This document shows positions 58,396-64,000 of a stretch of 64,000 nucleotides of DNA, one piece after another; the stretch's first letter is position 1; each line of letters starts with the position of its first letter. Below the pieces are notes generated by a model. That model did no database searches. It worked only from the letters and a program-made list of their open reading frames with translations, and was not told where the DNA came from. Origin of the DNA: Adiantum capillus-veneris (taxonomy: Eukaryota > Streptophyta > Polypodiopsida > Polypodiales > Pteridaceae); assembly GCA_014529385.2 (NCBI GenBank), contig CM043942.1, forward strand, positions 22,364,991-22,428,990, in the 5' to 3' direction. The position numbers and the translations under genes were made by a program.

Positions 58396-59454
58396 GCATC
58401 ATGGATAGCAGGATTGTAAGTGCACTCTGCGCTAAAAGCCCATTCTGCATCAACATCAACAATACAGTCTCCTTTCACAGAAGACTCAACAATGGCTGCA
58501 TTTGTAGTGGAACCAGCATTTGCAGTGGAACCACCCTCTTTCTTCTTAGCCTCTTTGGCCTTCAACTTAGGACACGACTTGATCAAGTGATCATTGGCTT
58601 TACAATAATGGCAACGCATCTTGTTTTTGCCCTTATCACCAGAATTTCGAGACGAATTGTTGCCAGCAGAAGAATTAGGAACATAATTTTTTCCACTTGC
58701 AGCAGAACCATAAGAAGTGGCTGCATTGCTGCTACCACCCTTTCTTTGAGAAGCAATAAAAGCCTGTTCAACTGCACGCTGCCTAGTCCTATTTTTTTTG
58801 GAAAGTGACTCTTGCAAAAAGCAATGTGAATAATGCATCAAACTTGACAACTTCAGGATTTCCTTGGGTCATAAGTCTCCAAGTACTAGCAAAAGTCTGG
58901 TAAGAATCTGGTAAGGCATCAAGAACAGTCTGCACAAGGGAACTGTCTAAAATAACTTCACCTGCAGAAATAAGTTGCTCATTGATATCCTTGACACTAT
59001 CAAGGAAAGTGTCCATATCATCTTCCTCATGCATAATGTTCGACTCCAGCTCTTTACGCAGCAAAGCAATTTTAGCCTCATTGCGGCTTGCATAAAGACC
59101 TGCTAGAATATCCCAAGCCTGTTTTGCAGATTTTGCTGAATAGATGTGAGGAACAATCACAGACAACCCAATCATGCATGAGCCTGCGATTCATTAACAT
59201 CCCAACGAGCTTTTTGCCGTAGGCAAAACAACTCTAACAACTGCAATCCTTGCAGCAAGACTTGCAACATCCTCAACATCGCCTACATCCTCAGAACCAG
59301 GACGTACATCAATGCCCTTCACAATGTTCCAGACACCCTTTGACACAAGAACATGTTGCATCATATAAGCCCACATAGGGTAGTTTTCCCCATCCAACCT
59401 GTCCTCAACAGCAACAAACATCTTGAACACATCTGTGTTGTTGTTGTCAGCCAT
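58396..59454 (-). pseudogene. gag: copia gag
   Basis: The start is the minus-strand ATG at 59452-59454 (MADNNNTDVFKMFVAVEDRL), with the conserved gag opening 'LDGENYPMWAYMMQHVL'. The frame changes near 59190, continues with the UBN2-like helical domain (QAWDILAGLYASRNEAK ... STWRLMTQGN), changes again near 58800, and ends with the zinc knuckle CHYCKANDHLIKSC (58580-58625) and a basic Ala/Thr-rich tail. Confidence 0.87.
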
Positions 59455-59802
59455 GGTAAATGTTGCACCTGATGTGAAAACTGCCCAAAAATAGGAGAAA
59501 CGGAGCGGGAACAACCTGTGCTATATAGCACAAACCGTAGAAGACTATAAGGCACCTGTTATGCAGAAAACGGCACTGACAGAAATTCTGCACAAAATGA
59601 CGAAATAGCCTGTGCAGTACTGCCTGTAGTGGAAACGGAGGCCGAAATGAGCCCAAATCAAAATTTTGAGCAGACCAACCTCTCCGAGTCTCCCCAAAAA
59701 AAATTTCGACCTGCGAACGCTCGCCAAAGCTCACTGAAATCGGAGAAAGTGAGCAGGCGTGTGCTGGAGCAGCTGGCAACTAAGCTCGAGAGGACGTGAC
59801 TT

Positions 59803-59814
59803 GCTCTAATACCA
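59803..59814 (-). other. Primer-binding site, initiator tRNA-Met type
   Basis: Minus-strand TGGTATTAGAGC, 2 bp inside the 5' LTR. Confidence 0.88.
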
Positions 59815-59816
59815 AT

Positions 59817-60023
59817 TGTTGGAATTAGGGTTGCAGAGAAACACACACACCTTGGAGAAGACAAAGGAAGCTCAAGGCACACAATAGAGAGTATGTTCCT
59901 TAGTGTGCAATGGAAAGATAGATATATACAATGCACTGGGGAAAAAACCTCCTAAAGAGGGAAAAAATGCCCCGGCGGTCCTAGTGTGTTCACACACATC
60001 ACTACCACATGTATATGGTAACA
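59817..60023 (-). repeat. 5' LTR of copia copy 2
   Basis: 207 bp; contains the TATA-like gtatata of the LTR near its middle; followed by target duplication cgcga. Confidence 0.9.
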
Positions 60024-61014
60024 CGCGAGCGTGTTTTGCTCTACATTTTTGGTCTCGATCTATGATTGTGTGGCCATTTAGAGCTTCCATTTTTGACTCC
60101 CAGCTACTACAGGTTGAGTCTAGTACTCCCATAGGTGTTCCCATTTGCAGTTGATGGCATCTTCTGCAGTGTTTTGGCTTGCATAACGATTTCAACAGAG
60201 CAGGTGTCCTGTGGTTTGTGTATGATTTTATGGGATATTGACTGGATTTTACTCACCATAGTTTGTGATTGAGCTTGGCTCTCACTTTTGACAGGTTTTG
60301 TCAGTTTGGACATAGTTTGGAGTTCTTGTATCCACTCTCGTAGGAGTGAGGATTTGCATATGTTTGTGTGGCTACAATACAGGCTAGTCATAGCCCGTTT
60401 CATAGGTTTTTTGCAGATTCTTATAGGAAGTTTCTCTTGTGGGATGTGTTTTGAGCTAGTTTGCTCTCTACTTGTGTATATGGTTATGCGCTTTATGCTT
60501 GGTTGAGCAGTTTGTCCCTGTTTATGCTTGCAGAGTTTACAGATTGTGGAGTTGCTTTATCCATATGTGAGCATCGAATTTAATACGATTGATCATGCTT
60601 TTGAGCATTCTGTAGTGGTCGAGTCGCATCCCACTTTGTTGCCAAATTGGCATGGTTTATGGTTGAGATTATACTTGAGGTTTTTCTCAATTTACAGGGG
60701 AGATTCTGTCAAAGTTTTCCTTGAGTTCTTGCCATACTTCCATTCACTTATGGTTGTAGATATGTGTGACAATGAGAGACAACGATCTTGTTCTTGCCGA
60801 TAATTGCATTGTTGGCATTGTGCTCACACAGGGCACATTGGGCACCGTTGTTTCATACGCATGAGACAACAGTAGACATGTATGTGAGATGCAGATACGA
60901 CTTTGACACAGGTTAGAGAGGTAGTTCCAGTGGTAGTCTATGCAAGTGACGGTGATGTCACGCTTGCCTCCAGTGTACCTCTTGCAGATTTGTCTATGGT
61001 TAACACACTTTCTC
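60024..61014. other. Decayed interior of the old copia element
   Basis: Continuation of the sequence broken at 54861. No recognisable motif until the protease remnant. Confidence 0.45.
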
Positions 61015-61150
61015 CACAGTGGTTACTAGATAGCTATGTTGATTTCCATGTCGCACCATGTCATGAGTGGTTTAGCACATTTTCTAGTGGAAGACTTGGC
61101 TGTGTGTACTTGGCCGATAGTTCGGCGTGTGACATAGAGGGTGCATGAGA
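61015..61150 (+). pseudogene. Protease remnant of the old copia element
   Basis: Reads WLLDSYVDFHVAPCHEWF, then a LGCVYLADSSACDIEG block. This is the copia retropepsin layout (LDSGAS-H-T--EWF), with the catalytic triad's Gly replaced by Tyr, so inactive. Confidence 0.6.
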
Positions 61151-61689
61151 TGTTTGTTTGTCTTTGCCTAGTGGTGCATCATACACGCTATGTTCCTCAA
61201 CTGAGACAGAGCTTGATCTCAATGAGACAGTTGGAAGCTTTTGGTTGTCATGTACTGCTTAGAGAGAATTCTTTCCAGATGCATTAGAGTTCATTAGTGA
61301 TTGCCATAGGAGCCCACAACGGCTTGGTATATCCTATGCATGCGTCTGAGGTTCGAGACGGTGTAGTCTCAATTTTGTTGCAGCCATGTTTGGAGCGAGA
61401 GATGAGGCGTGTCTCTTTTGTGGATGTGCTGCAGAGAGAAGACCGTGCATCTGTCTTGTGGTGATGTTCATGCATACAATGGTATCTATAGGGATGCATA
61501 GCTTGGTCAGTCATCAGTTGAGATGACATCAGTTGAGCCAGAGACTGATGCATTGTTCTATGATGCGTCTGATACATTTGAGGGTGACATTGTCCTTCAA
61601 ACAATTGTGTGCAATTGGAATGGTGCTAGTTTTTTGGTTTTGCACTCACTCTCAGCAGATATGCCTTTGCCAGATGATGCAACATGGTG

Positions 61690-61998
61690 ATGCATAGTCA
61701 AGTGGTTCCTGATGAGGATGCATATGGCACTGAGGTTGCTAATAGGGATAGGTTGCCACACATAGTGCATGTTTCATCGGCTTTTGTGTCTCTCATGTTT
61801 GACCTTTTGGTCTCGAGACCTGATCTTGCTTATGCGGTTGGTGCATTTGCAATGGGAGTTGTCAGTCGTGCGTTGACTGACATTGGCATTGTGCATTGTG
61901 GAGCCATGCACGTCATCACTCAATACTTGCATCATGAGTCTCATCGTAGCTCGAACCCTCGTGGTATGCATGTTGCATCTACACTAGAGTTGTTATAG
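61690..61998 (+). pseudogene. RT/RNase H junction remnant of the old copia element
   Basis: The block LVSRPDLAYAVGAFAMGVVSR corresponds to the RPD-AYAV---SRFM segment between copia RT and RNase H. The sequence between it and the protease is far too short for an integrase and RT, so most of pol has been deleted. Confidence 0.5.
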
Positions 61999-62107
61999 AG
62001 TGAGCCAGTGGGCATAGGTTGAGAGCCGTCTTCTCTCACCTCTTGTATATACTAGTTGTAGGCTAGTCTTATCGCCACTTATCGGCACACAGCCTTTAGT
62101 CGAAGAA

Positions 62108-62280
62108 TGTTAGGTAAAGCCGATGTGCCTCACCGTGCTTTGCCCGTGTCCGTCAGCTAGTGTCCGATGACCCACATTTATCTCCTTATACTTTATACAT
62201 ACAAAGAATAAGGAGCTCTCATTAATTTTGACATGGTGCTCATATAGTGAGATTTGGGAGCTCCACCCGACATCCTGTGT

Positions 62281-62356
<76 letters not shown>

Positions 62357-62383
62357 CACACGCACCACATTCATGCACTCACA
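62108..62383 (+). repeat. 3' LTR of the old copia element
   Basis: 276 bp, matches 53702-54007 including the palindromic ccttatactttatacatacaaagaataagg and the CT run at 62283-62354. Confidence 0.82.
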
Positions 62384-62565
62384 ACCCCCTACCAACCACC
62401 TTATGCTCCCTGGCTATCAACCTCACATACCCATGGTGTGGCCACTGGCGGCACTCACTGGCATGCAGACTCTCTTTCCCCCTCGTTTGCTACACACGGC
62501 TTTGCTCAACCCCCTCAAGTGGAACTTGCCATACAGCTCACACCTGGTGGTAAGTACATAGTCAA

Positions 62566-62641
<76 letters not shown>
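62384..62641. other. Unassigned, ending in a 71-bp CT run
   Basis: No gene. (CT)n at 62570-62640. The long plus-strand frame across 62228-62755 is mostly Ser-Leu encoded by CT repeats. Confidence 0.6.
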
Positions 62642-62644
<3 letters not shown>

Positions 62645-64000
62645 AGCTATCTATGCTCTACACATCCGATGACCCCAAGGCCACAAGTTGCCCTCTATGT
62701 TTTGAAGAAACCCTTCAGGAGGGGTTTTTGGCAACCTATGGACCCAAGGCCATAGGGTGCTCTCTATGCCATTGAACAACCCTCATTGTTTTGGTATCCT
62801 ATGGACCTAGGTATAAAGCACTATTTTGTCTCTCTATGCTAGTAAGAACTAATCTTTGTTTTATATTGGCACCCTTTGGCCTGAAGACCATAGGGTCCGC
62901 TCTGTGCTAGTAAGAATCGATCTATTCTCTATATTCTCTATATTCAGGCCATAGGGTCCCCTGTATGTTAGTAAGAACCTCTCTATGCTCTACACATACT
63001 ATGACCCCAAGGGCACAAGGTGGCCTCTATGTTTTGAAGAAACCCTTCATGATGGTTTTTTGGAAACCTATGGACCCAGGGCCATAGGGTGCTCTCTATG
63101 CTAGTAAAAACACTATTTGCTCTATATCCCGGAGACTTTGTGGGCTGAAGGCCATAGGTTGCCCTCTATGCTAGTGAGAACCTCTGTTTTCTCTACATTG
63201 ACACCCTGTGGCCTGAAGGCCATAGGGTTCCTTGTATGCTAGTAAGAAGCTCTCTATGCTCTATGCTCTATGCTCTATATTGACATCCTATGGCCCCATG
63301 TATAAAGCACTATTTGGTCTCTCTATGTTAGTAAGAACCGATCTATGCTCTATACTGGCACCCTATGGCCTGAAGACCATAGGGTCCCCCCTATGCTAGT
63401 AAGTAACTCTCTATGTTCTACACATCCTATATGTTTTGAAGAAACCCTTCATGAGGGTTTTTTGGCAACCTATGGACCCAGGGCCATAGGATTCTCTCTA
63501 TGCCATTGAGGAGACCTTGTGAGCTGAAGGCCATAGGGTCCCCTCTATGCTGTTAAGAACCTTTGTTTTCTCTACGTTGACACCCTGTGGCCTGAAGGCC
63601 ATAGGGTTCCCTCTATGATAGTAAGAAGCTCTATATGCTCTATGCTCTATATTGACATCCTATGGCCCCAAGGCCACAAGGTGCCCTCATAGTTTTGTAA
63701 AAACCCTCATTGTTTTGGCACATTATGCTCCAAGGTATAAAGCACTATTTGGTCTCTCTATGCTAGAAAGAACCAATCTATGCGCTATATTGGGACCCTA
63801 TGGCGTTCAGGCCATAGGGTTCTATGTATGCTAGTAAGAACCTCTCTATGCTCTACACATCTTATGACCCTAAGGGCACAAGGTGCCTTGTATGTTTTAA
63901 AGAGACCCTTCATGAAGGTTTTTTTGGCAACCAATGGACCCAGGGCCATAGGGTACTCTATATGCCAGTAAAAAACACTATTTCTCTATATTGATGAGAC
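62642..64000. repeat. Complex satellite of palindromic modules with ~430-bp higher-order period
   Basis: Modules of about 60-110 bp carry cctatggcc(tga)aggccatagggt, an imperfect palindrome, then ctctatgctagtaagaacc. About a dozen ggccatagggt-like cores lie within 1.3 kb. Longer variants with tgttttgaagaaacccttcatgagggtttttt recur at about 62690, 63025, 63425 and 63885, and ctctacacatc blocks at 62655, 62990, 63417 and 63848, a period near 330-430 bp. The array runs off the window. No protein is suggested. Confidence 0.85.

Larger units (their letters stand above)
54862..60023 (-). mobile_element. Complete Ty1/copia element with short LTRs (copia copy 2), 5.16 kb
   Basis: LTRs of 227 bp (54862-55088) and 207 bp (59817-60023) read TGTTACC...AATTCCAACA in sense. 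Flanks tgcga (54857-54861) and cgcga (60024-60028) form a 5-bp duplication with one mismatch. An initiator-tRNA-Met primer site and polypurine tract are both in place. It carries the full gag-PR-IN-RT-RH order with some stops and frame breaks. LTRs differ at roughly 11 sites plus a 20-bp indel. Confidence 0.93.
53702..62383 (+). mobile_element. Old Ty1/copia element hosting a nested copia element
   Basis: Direct LTRs 53702-54007 and 62108-62383, both starting TGTTAGGTAAAG and ending CTCACA, with a primer site right after the left one. Its own interior is 54008-54861 plus 60024-62107 (about 2.9 kb). Only traces of copia protease and RT/RNase H remain, so much of pol was deleted. No clear target duplication (actct versus acccc). 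A complete copia element of opposite orientation sits inside. Confidence 0.8.

Noticed and set aside
62228-62755. 175-codon ORF
   Set aside because: Mostly Ser-Leu repeats from two CT microsatellites; no real protein expected. The same applies to the Arg-Glu or Leu-Ser frames at 25703-26020, 34309-34574, 52892-53101 and 62110-62378.
62642-64000. CRISPR-like or repeat-spacer array
   Set aside because: Repeats are of variable length, contiguous and diverged, in a plant nuclear context; this is a satellite.

Overview
The window is nuclear DNA of a land plant with a large, repeat-rich genome. The evidence is the density of plant-type Ty3/gypsy and Ty1/copia LTR retrotransposons, plant primer-binding sites (initiator tRNA-Met, tRNA-Asp), nested insertions, and many long CT/GA microsatellites. 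No host gene, tRNA, rRNA or CRISPR was recognised. The species cannot be named. The integrase of the first element resembles, from memory, a gypsy lineage of fungi and non-seed plants more than the common angiosperm lineages, so a non-angiosperm is plausible but unproven.

Layout: (1) 1-1540, unassigned repeats, AT-rich tandem repeats and a 53-bp minisatellite. (2) 1541-11592, a structurally complete 10-kb Ty3/gypsy element with 2-kb LTRs about 1% diverged but a polyprotein broken by stops and frameshifts. Each LTR carries two overlapping, mutually homologous small ORFs. (3) 11593-13768, the other half of the minisatellite and decayed retroelement pieces. (4) 13769-16410, a 2.6-kb non-autonomous LTR element with tRNA-Asp primer site and perfect 5-bp target duplication. 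(5) 16773-18387, a gag-only LTR remnant. (6) 21190-24190 and 31685-34290 (minus) and 34890-41090 (plus), three copies of a decayed LTR element called R1 here; the plus copy is split by a gag-only copia element (37160-40061). (7) 24870-25500, a minus-strand gag/PBS remnant. (8) 26631-30537, a 5'-truncated copia element. (9) 42752-43102, a SWIM zinc-finger fragment. (10) 44360-45600, a degenerate tandem array, then a plus-strand chromovirus (45600 to about 51812) with a 1.3-kb TTAA-flanked inverted-repeat transposon inserted just after its chromodomain. (11) 53702-62383, an old copia element with a second, complete minus-strand copia element (54862-60023) inside it. (12) 62642-64000, a complex satellite built of palindromic modules, running off the window.

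The coding pieces are the standard LTR-retrotransposon set (gag, protease, reverse transcriptase, RNase H, integrase). Almost all carry disabling lesions, so the window records successive insertions rather than a cellular pathway. The two observations I rate highest are the paired small ORFs inside the 2-kb LTRs and the piggyBac-like TTAA element.
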